From: Geodermatophilaceae bacterium | GTDB lineage: Bacteria; Actinomycetota; Actinomycetes; Mycobacteriales; Geodermatophilaceae | Assembly: GCA_013812145.1 (NCBI GenBank) | Contig: JACCTY010000135.1 | Span: forward strand, 1-56,666 | Direction of reading: 5' to 3' | Length of the DNA stretch: 56,666 nucleotides | Shown here: piece by piece, positions 33,044 through 41,531 of the stretch | Layout of the letters: every line of letters begins with the position of its first letter | How positions within the stretch are numbered: the stretch's first letter is position 1 | The notes under the pieces: generated by a model | Told to the model about the DNA's origin: nothing | The model's input: the letters and a program-made list of their open reading frames with translations, nothing else | Databases searched by the model: none | Translations under genes and position numbers: made by a program

Positions 33044-34504
33044 ATGAGCGATCAGAGTGCTGTGGTCAAGGCCGCCCCCAAGGGGATCTACGTCGCCGGC
33101 GAATGGCGCGATGCCAGCGGCGGCGGCAGCTTCGCGGTGGAGGATCCCGGCACCGGCAAGCCGTTGTGCGAGGTGGCCGACGGCCAGGCCGACGACGCCA
33201 GATCCGCCCTGGACGCCGCCGTCGACGCGCAGGCCGACTGGGCGGCCACCCCGCCCCGGGAGCGAGCGGAGATACTGCGCCGGGCCTGGCAGCTGATGAC
33301 CGACCGTGCCGACGACCTGGCGCTGCTCATGACGCTGGAGATGGGCAAGAGCCGGGCCGAGTCCAAGTCCGAGGTTACGTACGCCGCTGAGTTCTTCCGC
33401 TGGTTCAGCGAGGAGGCGGTCCGGATCGAGGGCCGCTACGCGCAGAACCCGGCCGGCGGGTCCCGGCTGCTCACCATGAAGCAGCCGGTGGGGCCGTGCC
33501 TGCTCATCACGCCGTGGAACTTCCCGCTCGCCATGGGCACCCGCAAGATCGGACCGGCCATCGCCGCCGGCTGCACGATGATCGTCAAGCCGGCCCAGCT
33601 GACGCCACTGTCGATGTTGCAGTTGACCGACGTGCTGGCCGAGGCGGGCCTGCCACCCGGGGTGCTCAACGTCGTACCGAGTTCGTCCGCAGCCAAGACG
33701 GTCGGCCCGCTGATGTCGGATCCGCGCCTGCGCAAGGTGTCGTTCACCGGGTCGACGCCGGTGGGTAAGTCGCTGATGGAGCAGGCGTCGAAGAACCTGC
33801 TGCGGGTGTCGATGGAACTCGGCGGCAACGCGCCGTTCCTCGTCTTCGGAGACGCGGACATCGACGCCGCCGTCGAGGGGGCGGTGGTCGCCAAGATGCG
33901 CAACAACGGCGAGTCCTGCGTGGCGGCGAACCGCTTCCACGTGGCCGGCGAGGTGGCCGTGGAGTTCACCGCCAGGCTGGCCGAGCGTCTCGGCGCGATG
34001 AAGGTCGGCCACGGTGCCGAGGAGGGCACCCAGGTCGGGCCGCTGATCGACGCCGACCAGCGGGACAAGGTCGGCGAACTCGTCGACGACGCGGTGGGCA
34101 AGGGCGCCAGGGTCGTGACCGGCGGGTCGGCGGTCGAGGGCGACGGCTACTTCTTCACCCCGACGGTCCTGAGCAACGTGCCGAGGGAGGCCCGGATCCT
34201 CACCGAGGAAGTGTTCGGGCCGGTCGCGCCAGTCACCGCGTTCGGCTCCGAGGAGGAGGCGCTCGCCCTGGCCAACAACACCGAGTTCGGGCTCGTGGCC
34301 TATGTCTTCACTCAGGACCTGCGGCGGGCGCTGCGGGTGGCCGAGGGTCTGCAGACCGGGATGGTCGGGCTGAACACCGGCCTGGTGTCCAACGCGGCTG
34401 CGCCGTTCGGTGGCGTCAAGGCCTCCGGCTTCGGCCGCGAAGGCGGCACGGAGGGCATCGAGGAGTACCTGTCGACGAAGTACGTCGCGGTCTCGCTGAG
34501 CTGA
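33044..34504 (+). CDS. NAD(P)-dependent succinate-semialdehyde-type aldehyde dehydrogenase
   Basis: The 486-residue enzyme belongs to the aldehyde dehydrogenase superfamily, closest by eye to succinate-semialdehyde dehydrogenases (GabD) acting in GABA or succinate metabolism. It shows PVGPCLLITPWNFPLAMGTR, the cofactor motif VSFTGSTPVGKSLMEQA, catalytic Glu in MELGGNAPFLVF, nucleophilic Cys in NNGESCVAANRF, EEVFGPVAPV and the C-terminal GGVKASGFGREGG. The residue before the Cys region is Glu rather than the more usual Gln (NGESC versus NGQxC). Start ATG 33044. It sits alone, opposite in strand to its neighbours. Confidence 0.92.
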   Translation: MSDQSAVVKAAPKGIYVAGEWRDASGGGSFAVEDPGTGKPLCEVADGQADDARSALDAAVDAQADWAATPPRERAEILRRAWQLMTDRADDLALLMTLEMGKSRAESKSEVTYAAEFFRWFSEEAVRIEGRYAQNPAGGSRLLTMKQPVGPCLLITPWNFPLAMGTRKIGPAIAAGCTMIVKPAQLTPLSMLQLTDVLAEAGLPPGVLNVVPSSSAAKTVGPLMSDPRLRKVSFTGSTPVGKSLMEQASKNLLRVSMELGGNAPFLVFGDADIDAAVEGAVVAKMRNNGESCVAANRFHVAGEVAVEFTARLAERLGAMKVGHGAEEGTQVGPLIDADQRDKVGELVDDAVGKGARVVTGGSAVEGDGYFFTPTVLSNVPREARILTEEVFGPVAPVTAFGSEEEALALANNTEFGLVAYVFTQDLRRALRVAEGLQTGMVGLNTGLVSNAAAPFGGVKASGFGREGGTEGIEEYLSTKYVAVSLS

Positions 34505-34536
34505 AACCGTTGGGAGCGGCAGGTCGCGGACCAAGG

Positions 34537-36105
34537 TCAGCCGGCGGGGCAGCTGTCGTCGGCCGGGACCACGAGATCGATCAGATAGGCGTCCACGGCC
34601 GCGCTGATGCAGGGTGTTTTCGGGTACGCCGTGTGCCCCTCGCCGTCCCACGTGAGCAGGAAACCTGAGTCCAACTCCGAAGCCATCGCCTGTGCCCCGG
34701 TGTACGGCGTGGCGGGATCGTTCGTCGTGCCGATCACCATGATCGGGTCGGCGCCCTCGGCATCCCGCTCGGGCAGCGGGTGGCGCGGAGCCTCCCAGCG
34801 CGCGCAGTTCAGCAGGCTGCTCGCGATCGGGGCGCCGAACAGCGGATACCGTCCCCGCAGCTCTTCGATGAACGCGCGGATCTCCTCGTCGCTGAACGTG
34901 TCGTCGGTGTCGGCGCAGTTGACGCTGAGGTTGGCCTCGAGCCGGTTCGGATAGCTCCCGTCCTCACGTCTGCCGGTGATCTGGTCGGCCAGCTGGGCCA
35001 GCTCGGTGCCGTCACCGGCGGCGGCCGCGCCGATCGCCTCGGCCAGCATCGGCCATGCGTCCTGGTCGTACAGCGAGGAGAGGACTCCGGTGAGGACCAA
35101 CCCGACGGCCACCGTCCGGCCGTCCTCCCCGGATGTCGGCAGGGGGGCTTGGCGGGCGGCGTCCAGCACGTCGAGAACCGTCTGCTTGGGATCGTCCCCG
35201 GCCGCGCAGGATCCGTCCTCGACGCAGTCGGCGGCAAAGGCGTCGAAGGCGCTCTCGAAGCCGCGGGCCTGCGCCTCGGTCGACTCCCGCTCGCCCAGCG
35301 TCGGGTTCGTCGCCGCGTCCAGCACGAGCGCGCGCACGTTGTCGGGAAACAGCTCGGCGTACGTCGAACCGAGCGTCGTGCCGTAGGAGTAGCCGAGGTA
35401 TGACAGCTGCTCGTCGCCGAGGGACTCGCGCAGCTGATCCATGTCGCGGGCGGTGTTCAGGGTGTTGAACAGGCCCAGCTCGTCGCCGTACTCGTCGTGG
35501 CACATGTCGGCGATGGTCTCGGAGATCTCGGCCTGGAGCGCGAACTCCGCGTCGTTCCTGACGTACGGCTCGGCGCCGTACAGCTCGTCCTTGTACTCGT
35601 CGGAGACGCACTCGATCGCGGGGTCGCTGAAGTTGACGCCGCGCGGGTCGAAACCGACCAGGTCGAACCCCTCCATGATGTCCGGCGGCAGGATGTACGC
35701 CAGGTTGAGGACCAGGTCGGTGCCGGACCCGCCAGGCCCGCCCGGGTTGATGAGCAGCGCGCCGACCCGATCCTGCTGGCCGGTCAGCCGGGCACGGACG
35801 ACGGCCAGGTCGACCCGCTCCCCGTCGGGATCTGCGTAGTCCAGCGGTACGGCGAGCGTGCCGCACTCCCAGGTCACCTGGCGTTCCTTCGGTCCCAGGA
35901 TGTCGATGACGTCCCCGGTGCAGTCCTCCAGCACCAGGTCCGCCGCGTCCGGCAGGTTGTCCACGTCCGGCTCGGTCGGCGGCGGGCTGTTCGTGGTCGT
36001 CGGGCGGCCGGCGGCGGTCGGCGTACCGGCGACGAGAGTGGTGCAGCCGCTGACGGCCAGGGCCGCGCTGAGTGCGATGACCGCCACCGGCCTGATGCGG
36101 GTCAC
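34537..36105 (-). CDS. Alpha/beta-hydrolase lipoprotein, TAP-like (tripeptidyl aminopeptidase type)
   Basis: The 522-residue exported hydrolase starts with a lipobox signal peptide (ALSAALAVSGC). The alpha/beta fold has oxyanion region INPGGPGGSG, FDPRGVNFSD, nucleophile Ser in YLGYSYGTTLGSTYAELFP, Asp in GTTNDPATPYTGA and His in WDGEGHTAYPKTPC, the last within the TAP-like C-terminal domain. Relatives remove N-terminal peptides from exported proteins. The GTG start at 36105 overlaps the DNA-ligase stop as GTGA, so the two are coupled although functionally unrelated. Confidence 0.92.
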   Translation of the reverse strand: MTRIRPVAVIALSAALAVSGCTTLVAGTPTAAGRPTTTNSPPPTEPDVDNLPDAADLVLEDCTGDVIDILGPKERQVTWECGTLAVPLDYADPDGERVDLAVVRARLTGQQDRVGALLINPGGPGGSGTDLVLNLAYILPPDIMEGFDLVGFDPRGVNFSDPAIECVSDEYKDELYGAEPYVRNDAEFALQAEISETIADMCHDEYGDELGLFNTLNTARDMDQLRESLGDEQLSYLGYSYGTTLGSTYAELFPDNVRALVLDAATNPTLGERESTEAQARGFESAFDAFAADCVEDGSCAAGDDPKQTVLDVLDAARQAPLPTSGEDGRTVAVGLVLTGVLSSLYDQDAWPMLAEAIGAAAAGDGTELAQLADQITGRREDGSYPNRLEANLSVNCADTDDTFSDEEIRAFIEELRGRYPLFGAPIASSLLNCARWEAPRHPLPERDAEGADPIMVIGTTNDPATPYTGAQAMASELDSGFLLTWDGEGHTAYPKTPCISAAVDAYLIDLVVPADDSCPAG

Positions 36106-37175
36106 GGGACACTGCCGCGGAGTACGTCGACGACGTCGAATCGCACGGGTACGTCGAGCTGGTCGTACGTGCAGGATCTCGGGGTGCGGTCGGGCCGCCA
36201 CCGCTTGAAGTGAGCCGTGTGCCGTAGCCGGTTGCCCTCGAGTTGGTCGTAGCGCACCTCGATGACGAGTTCCGGGCGCAACGGCTGCCAGGACAGGTCC
36301 TTGCCTGCGTTCCAGCGGCTCACCGCTCCGGGCATCCGGTCGGGATTGTCGGTCTGCGGTGAGGCCCATTCCTGCCAGGGGTGGCCTTCGAGGGCGTTGT
36401 CGCGGTACGGCGCGAGCTCCTCGAGCAGCTCCGCGCGGCGCGCCATCGTGAACGAGGCAGCGACCCCGATGTGCTGGAGGTGCTCCCCGTCGTACAGGCC
36501 GAGTAGCAGTGACCCGACGACCGGACCGCTCTTGTGCCAGCGAAAGCCGGCCACGACGCAGTCCGCGGTCCGCTCGTGCTTGACCTTGGTCATCAGGCGT
36601 ACGTCGGGGCGGTAGGGCATGTCTCCTGCCTTGGCGACCACGCCGTCCAGGCCGGCCCCCTCGAAGAGCTGGAACCAGTGCTCGGCCTGGTCCGGATCGG
36701 TAGTGATCGGCGTCAGGTGGACCGAGCCGGCAGCGGTGTCCAACATCGCCTCCAGTCGGGACCGGCGTTGCTGGAACGGGGTGTCCAGCAGCGACTCGTC
36801 ACCCTCGGCGAGCAGGTCAAAGGCGATGAACGAGGCCGGCGTCTGTGCCGCGAGCAGGTCGACCCGGGACTTCGCCGGGTGGATGCGCTGTTGCAGCACC
36901 TCGAACTCCAGCCGTCCCTCCCGCCGGACCACGATCTCGCCGTCCACGACGCAGCGCTCCGGCAGCGCGTCGGCGAGCGCGGTCACGAGTTCGGGAAAGT
37001 ACCGAGTCATCGGGCGCTCGTTACGGCTGCCCAGCTCGATCTCGTCGCCGTCGCGGAAGACGATGCAACGGAAGCCGTCCCACTTGGGCTCGTAGTACAG
37101 CCCGGCCGCCCGCGGCACGGTTTTTGTCGCCTTGGCCAGCATCGGTGCGACCGGTGGCATGACGGGCAGCTGCAT
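36102..37175 (-). CDS. ATP-dependent DNA ligase (LigC-like)
   Basis: The 357-residue ligase has the adenylation Lys in YYEPKWDGFRCIVF, motif III VDGEIVV, motif IIIa FIAFDLLAE, motif IV LDGVVAKAGDMPY and motif V TKVKHERTADCVVAGF, followed by an OB-fold domain (about 210-330). It lacks polymerase or nuclease modules, as in the LigC group, which works with Prim-PolC in actinobacterial excision repair or back-up end joining. ATG 37175 is used; an in-frame ATG lies 24 bases upstream. Confidence 0.93.
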   Translation of the reverse strand: MQLPVMPPVAPMLAKATKTVPRAAGLYYEPKWDGFRCIVFRDGDEIELGSRNERPMTRYFPELVTALADALPERCVVDGEIVVRREGRLEFEVLQQRIHPAKSRVDLLAAQTPASFIAFDLLAEGDESLLDTPFQQRRSRLEAMLDTAAGSVHLTPITTDPDQAEHWFQLFEGAGLDGVVAKAGDMPYRPDVRLMTKVKHERTADCVVAGFRWHKSGPVVGSLLLGLYDGEHLQHIGVAASFTMARRAELLEELAPYRDNALEGHPWQEWASPQTDNPDRMPGAVSRWNAGKDLSWQPLRPELVIEVRYDQLEGNRLRHTAHFKRWRPDRTPRSCTYDQLDVPVRFDVVDVLRGSVP

Positions 37176-37208
37176 AGCAGCTAGTGAAACAGACCGCACC
37201 GTCTGTGG

Positions 37209-37576
37209 TCAGCAGCAGAGGCAGAACGGATGACCTGCCGGATCGGCGTACACCCAGAACCCGCGGCTGGGATCGCCGTTGTTGTCATCCAGTACGACGG
37301 CCCCCAGGGTCAGCACCCGCTCATGGGCGGCCGCCAGATCTGGCACAACGAAGTCAAGGTGCGCCTGTTGGGGGTGACCGGGGTCCGGCCAGCGAGGGCG
37401 GCGATGGTCATCGGACCGCTGGAAGCACAGTTCGGGTATGCCCGGCAGCTCCAGCGTCACCCAGTCGTCGTCAGGCTCATCGTCCTCGCGGATCGTGCCG
37501 CCGACGACGGCGCGATAAAAGGCAGCAAGCGCCTGGGGATCGGGGCAGTCGAGGACGTAGGCAGCCGGGAAGTCAT
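37209..37576 (-). CDS. VOC (glyoxalase-like) protein with apparent frameshift next to its start
   Basis: The frame ending at 37209 encodes a clear VOC protein: AAYVLDCPDPQALAAFYRAV, TLELPGIPELCFQR, QQAHLDFVVPDLAAAHERVL and WVYADPAGHPFCL. It has no ATG, GTG or TTG in front of its first strand. The natural start, ATG 37576 (overlapping the HIT stop as ATGA), begins MTSRL and is out of frame by about 20 bases into the gene. Either one or two bases were gained or lost there, or translation starts at the internal GTG 37460, which would remove the first half of the fold. Probably non-functional or a sequence error. Confidence 0.6.
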
Positions 37577-37931
37577 CGCAGCTGATTCCGCATGTCGGCG
37601 GCGATGTCGTTCATGCGCTTGTCAGAGACGCAGAGTTCCGCAGGGATGCCGAGCTGGCTGAACACTCGCGGTCCCCGCTGGTCCTCCGCCTGGTCGGCGG
37701 CTCTCGGGATGACGTGCACGTGGACGTGTGGATGCAGCGGGTGCTCGGCGAACTGCGCCACGTACGTCTTGACGCATCCCATGACCTGCTGCAGCGCCTG
37801 CGAAACCTGCTTGATCAGCGGACCGATCTCGCCGGCCTCGCTGTCGGTCAGGTCCTGAGGATGAGATCCCACGGTGGGGCGTCGCCAGCGTCCCGCCGCT
37901 CGATGAGCTCACACGTTCGGCATTCCGCCAC
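37573..37931 (-). pseudogene. HIT-family hydrolase, internally deleted and frameshifted
   Basis: The N-terminal piece from GTG 37931 reads ECRTCELIERRDAGDAPPWD followed by LILRT and a stop. In another frame the C-terminal half continues DLTDSEAGEIGPLIKQVSQA, then the catalytic triad HPHVHVHVIPR and SDKRMNDIAADMRNQLR, ending at 37573. About 40 residues between the two (the first strands of the HIT fold) are absent. HIT proteins hydrolyse nucleotide conjugates; the His motif is intact, but the protein is not. The following VOC start overlaps its stop. Confidence 0.75.
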
Positions 37932-37963
37932 GACCCCAGTCGCCCAAAGAACACCGACCCCAG

Positions 37964-38018
37964 CATGATCATGAGTGCCAGATCAGGGAAAACCTCGGAG
38001 CTCAGACTCACGATCATG
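37964..38018. repeat. Palindromic repeat with GATCATG core, 55 bp
   Basis: CATGATCATGAGT at 37964-37976 and ACTCACGATCATG at 38006-38018 form an inverted repeat matching at 12 of 13 positions, with a centre containing GATCAGGGAAAACCTCGGAG. The right arm overlaps the stop codon of the RibD-like gene, so on that side it may also act as a transcription terminator. The GATCATG core recalls the palindrome at 32900-32974. Confidence 0.55.
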
Positions 38019-38760
38019 AAGCTGCGGGCTCCTGCCGGAGGTCATAACGAAGGAAGAGGTAGCCGTCCTCCTCGAGCACGTGTCGCAGCGACATCTCGGC
38101 GCGGATCGGTAGCTCGGGGCCGGCCACGATCCGGCCGGCGCCGGGGCCGGTGAGCATCGGGGACAGCGTCAGGCACAGCTCGTCGACGATGCCGGCCTTC
38201 AAGGCAGTTGCGAACAGGTGCGGGCCGCCCTCGCAGTGGGCGCGACGGAAGCCGCGATCTCGGAGCGCGGCCACGGCGGCGCTGAGATCGACGCTTTCAC
38301 CACCGACCACCAAGACGTCGGCCACTCGCTCCAGCGCCGACCTCCGGTCCGCCGGCGAGGAATCGGACGTGATCACGATCGAGCGCGGCGCGCGCGGGTC
38401 GAACAGGCCACCGTCGAGATCGAAGTCGAGCCGCTTGCTGACCAGCGCCATGACCGGCGCGTCGGGCAGCCCGTGGCGGCGCCGGCGGTCCAGCCGTTCT
38501 CCCGTGGGCCGCTGCGCCCGGTACCGCTCGATCCGGGCCGTCCCTGCCCCGACCAGGATCACGTCGGACAGATCGCGCAGCAGCCCGAACACTCGCCGAT
38601 CGCCGTCGTTGCCCAGCTCGCCGGCCCGCCCGTTCACGGTCATCGCCCCGTCAGCCGAGCTGACGAAGCTCACCCGCAGGTGCCAGGGCACGGCGTCAGC
38701 GACGCAGTACTCGGCTTCGAGATCTACCTTCTCGGCGGGGCTTGGAAGCAGTCTGCGCAT
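38014..38760 (-). CDS. Pyrimidine reductase family protein (RibD C-terminal-like)
   Basis: The 248-residue protein has the dihydrofolate-reductase-like fold of RibD C-terminal domains: LRVSFVSSADGAMTVNG, LGNDGDRRVFGLLRDLSDV, VILVGAGTARIERY, and HCEGGPHLFATALKAGIVDE with LSPMLTGPGAGRI. Homologues in riboflavin synthesis reduce the ribosyl side chain with NADPH; actinobacteria have several stand-alone paralogues of unclear substrate. No deaminase domain or other rib gene is near. The ATG at 38760 overlaps the treZ stop by one base (TGATG), so it is translated from the treZ message. Confidence 0.88.
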   Translation of the reverse strand: MRRLLPSPAEKVDLEAEYCVADAVPWHLRVSFVSSADGAMTVNGRAGELGNDGDRRVFGLLRDLSDVILVGAGTARIERYRAQRPTGERLDRRRRHGLPDAPVMALVSKRLDFDLDGGLFDPRAPRSIVITSDSSPADRRSALERVADVLVVGGESVDLSAAVAALRDRGFRRAHCEGGPHLFATALKAGIVDELCLTLSPMLTGPGAGRIVAGPELPIRAEMSLRHVLEEDGYLFLRYDLRQEPAAS

Positions 38761-40502
38761 CAGCCCATCCTGACGACGGCGGCGGATTCGCCCGCGATGC
38801 ACATTCGACCGTCCACAATGGACGGTGTGGCACCAGTTGCGAAGAGAATCTCCATGACCGGACCGTCCAGATCGATCTCCTGCTCGCCGGGTGCCAGATT
38901 GCAGGCAATCCGCAGGTCACCGCGGTGCACGACGAGCCAGCGCGCCCGCTCGTCGTAGCAGACCTCCACCCGCGTCAGCGACGGGTCGGTCAGGGTCGGC
39001 TCCGCGCGGCGCAACGCGATCAGGCGGCGGTAGGCGTCCAGCAGCGAGCGATGCGGCTCCACGTCGAGCTCGGCCCAGTTCAGCTTCGAGCGTCGGAACG
39101 TCTCGGGGTCCTGCGGATCCGGTACGTCGGCGGCGTCCCAGCCGTGCTCGGCGAACTCCGCCTTCCGGCCCTCGGCAGTCCTCGCCCCCAGCTCCGGTTC
39201 GGGATGGCTCGTGAAGAACTGCCACGGCGTACCGGCGCCCCACTCCTCGCCCATGAACAGCATCGGCGTGAACGGACTGGTGAGTACGAGCGTCGCTCCG
39301 ACGGCCAGCAGACCCGGGGACAGCGACGCCGACAGCCGGTCGCCGGCCGCGCGGTTGCCGACCTGGTCGTGGTCCTGCAGGTAGCCGAGCAGTCGCCACG
39401 CCGGCGTGACGGCGGTGTCGACCGGGCGGCCGTGCGGCCGCCGCCGGAAGCTTGACCAGGTGCCGTCGTGGAAGAAGCCGCGGGTCAGCACCTTGGCGAG
39501 GACTCCGATGCCGGCGCCGAAATCGTAGTAGTAGCCCTGCCGTTCGCCGGTGAGCAGGCTGTGCAGCGCGTGGTGGAAGTCGTCGCTCCATTGCGCGGTG
39601 AGCCCGTATCCGCCGGCCTCCCGCGGACTGATCAGCCGCGGGTCGTTGAGGTCGGATTCGGCAATGATCGTGAGCGGCCGGCGTACGTGTGCCTCCAGCG
39701 CCGCCACCTCGATCGCCAGCTGCTCGAGCAGATGCGTCGCGCTCCCGTCGACGAGGGCGTGCACGGCATCCAGCCGGAGCCCGTCCACGTGGTAGTCGCG
39801 CAGCCACATCAGCGCGTTGTCGACGATGTATCGGCGGACCTCTTCCGAGCCCGGGCCATCCAGGTTGATCGAGGAACCCCAGGTGTTCGCACCGATGCCG
39901 GACAGGTAGCCGGCGAAGCGCGGCAGGTAGTTGCCGGACGGGCCGAGGTGGTTGTAGACGACGTCCTGGAAGACCGCCAGCCCGTGCCCGTGGCAGGCGT
40001 CGACGAACCGCTTGTACCCGTCCGGGCCGCCGTACGCCTCGTGCACGGCGTACCAGAGAACGCCGTCGTACCCCCAGTTGTGCACGCCGTTGAACGCGTT
40101 GACCGGCAGCAGCTCGACGACGGACACGCCGAGATCGACCAGGTGGTCCAGCCGTTCGATGGCGGCGTCGAAGGTGCCCTCCGACGTGAACGTCCCGATG
40201 TGCAGCTCGTAGATCACCACCCCGGGAAGTGCCCGGCCGGTCCAGCAGGAGTCGCCCCATGCGTACGCGCCGTCGTCGTACAGCCGGGACAACCCGTGTA
40301 CGCCGCCGGGCTGGCGGCGTGACCGCGGGTCCGGCAGGGGAGTGTCGTCGTCATCCACCAGAAAGCCGTAGTTCGAGTCCGGACGAGCAGTCGGTACGTC
40401 GGCACGCCACCAGCCACAGTCGTCGCGGGCCATCCGATGGGTGGCTGCGTCGACAAGGAGCCAGACCCGATCCGGTCGCGGCGCCCAGACTGCGAAGTGC
40501 AT
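38760..40502 (-). CDS. treZ: Malto-oligosyltrehalose trehalohydrolase
   Basis: TreZ releases trehalose from maltooligosyltrehalose, the last step of the TreX-TreY-TreZ route from glycogen. The 580-residue GH13 enzyme has an N-terminal CBM48-like domain ([16 protein letters not shown]), then catalytic-barrel motifs [34 protein letters not shown], nucleophile Asp in [13 protein letters not shown], acid Glu in [11 protein letters not shown] and the transition-state Asp in [17 protein letters not shown] 40502. Only 32 bp separate it from the divergent ppk2 start, so both promoters overlap or lie within the genes. treY and treX are 2.7 kb away, beyond ppk2 and an FG-GAP gene. Confidence 0.96.
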   Translation of the reverse strand: MHFAVWAPRPDRVWLLVDAATHRMARDDCGWWRADVPTARPDSNYGFLVDDDDTPLPDPRSRRQPGGVHGLSRLYDDGAYAWGDSCWTGRALPGVVIYELHIGTFTSEGTFDAAIERLDHLVDLGVSVVELLPVNAFNGVHNWGYDGVLWYAVHEAYGGPDGYKRFVDACHGHGLAVFQDVVYNHLGPSGNYLPRFAGYLSGIGANTWGSSINLDGPGSEEVRRYIVDNALMWLRDYHVDGLRLDAVHALVDGSATHLLEQLAIEVAALEAHVRRPLTIIAESDLNDPRLISPREAGGYGLTAQWSDDFHHALHSLLTGERQGYYYDFGAGIGVLAKVLTRGFFHDGTWSSFRRRPHGRPVDTAVTPAWRLLGYLQDHDQVGNRAAGDRLSASLSPGLLAVGATLVLTSPFTPMLFMGEEWGAGTPWQFFTSHPEPELGARTAEGRKAEFAEHGWDAADVPDPQDPETFRRSKLNWAELDVEPHRSLLDAYRRLIALRRAEPTLTDPSLTRVEVCYDERARWLVVHRGDLRIACNLAPGEQEIDLDGPVMEILFATGATPSIVDGRMCIAGESAAVVRMG

Positions 40503-40534
40503 GGTGGCCTTCCTCGGTGGCACAGTTCCCGGTC

Positions 40535-41446
40535 ATGGCAGTCAACATCAGCGACGCACTGCGCCTGCCGCCGGGACCCGTCGATCTCCGCACGCATGCC
40601 TCCAGCTCCACGCCCCACGCACCAGGGGACAAGAAGCGGACCCGGGCGGTCAGGTCCGAGCAGGAGCCGGCTTTGGCCGATCTGCAGGAGCGGCTGTACG
40701 CCGAGCACAGCCGGCGGATCCTGTTGGTGCTCCAGGGGATGGACACCTCGGGCAAGGGCGGCGTCATCAAGCACGTGGTCGGCATGCTGAACCCGCAGGG
40801 CTGCCAGATCGTGTCGTTCAAGAAGCCGACCGAGCAGGAGTTGGGGCGCCATTTCCTGTGGCGGATCCGCCGCGGGCTCCCGCTCCGGGGCATGGTCGGT
40901 GTCTTCGATCGCTCGCACTACGAGGACGTACTGATCGCACGCGTTCATGAGCTGGCCGAGCCGGAGACGATCGAGCGACGGTACGCCGAGATCAACCGGT
41001 TCGAGCAGCGGTTGATCGCCGACGGGATCACGCTGGTGAAGTGCTTCCTGCACATCTCCGCAGAGCGCCAGGAGGAGCGGCTGCTGGCCCGGCTGGACGA
41101 CCCCACCAAGCACTGGAAGTTCAACCCTGGGGATGTCGACGAACGCCGGCGCTGGGCGGACTATCAACGCGCTTACGAGCTGGCGCTGGAACGCTGCAAC
41201 ACCGAACAAGGGCCGTGGTACGTCGTACCCAGTGACCGCAAGTGGTATCGCAACTGGGCGATCGGTCAACTGCTGCTGGAAACGCTGACGGGCCTCGACC
41301 CGGAGTATCCGCCGGTGGACTTCGACGTCGAGCAACAGCGCCGACGCCTGATCGCCGGTCCCGGTAAACGCGTCCGTCCAGTTCCCGGGCGGAGGTTCGA
41401 TCACGGTCTGTCCCCGCCCTTCAGTGGCGGCAGGACCGAGCGGTAG
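40535..41446 (+). CDS. ppk2: Polyphosphate kinase 2 family protein
   Basis: PPK2 enzymes use polyphosphate to phosphorylate nucleoside mono- or diphosphates. The 303-residue protein shows Walker A LVLQGMDTSGKGGVIKHVV, the lid region FLWRIRRGLPLRGMVGVFDR, SHYEDVLIARVHELA, and DDPTKHWKFNPGDVDERRRW. Its last 30 or so residues (from GPGKRVRPV onward) are unusual: they are read antisense through a duplicated fragment of the treY 3' end, so the native C-terminus was probably a little shorter. Start ATG 40535. Confidence 0.93.
   Translation: MAVNISDALRLPPGPVDLRTHASSSTPHAPGDKKRTRAVRSEQEPALADLQERLYAEHSRRILLVLQGMDTSGKGGVIKHVVGMLNPQGCQIVSFKKPTEQELGRHFLWRIRRGLPLRGMVGVFDRSHYEDVLIARVHELAEPETIERRYAEINRFEQRLIADGITLVKCFLHISAERQEERLLARLDDPTKHWKFNPGDVDERRRWADYQRAYELALERCNTEQGPWYVVPSDRKWYRNWAIGQLLLETLTGLDPEYPPVDFDVEQQRRRLIAGPGKRVRPVPGRRFDHGLSPPFSGGRTER
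41357..41416. repeat. treY: Duplicated fragment of the treY 3' end, antisense under the ppk2 tail
   Basis: Bases 41357-41382 match 43265-43290 inside treY at 24 of 26 positions in the same orientation. Read on the minus strand, 41357-41416 would encode TVIEPPPGNWTDAFTGT, against TEVDLPAADWSDAFTGT in intact TreY. The stretch is therefore a diverged remnant of a treY C-terminus. It sits directly before the 31-bp repeat at 41412. Confidence 0.7.
41412..41442. repeat. 31-bp direct repeat, left copy flanking the FG-GAP gene
   Basis: Bases 41412-41442 match 43141-43171 at 25 of 31 positions in direct orientation (shared CCCCG, CCTT, CAGG, CCGAGCG blocks). The FG-GAP gene lies exactly between the two copies. 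Confidence 0.6.
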
Positions 41447-41531
41447 CGTCCATCGCCGACCCCGTCACCACCCGGGCTTGGTTGAGTCCGGATGGGGACG
41501 CGGCGGAGAACCTGAGGACCCCCTGGAGCCG

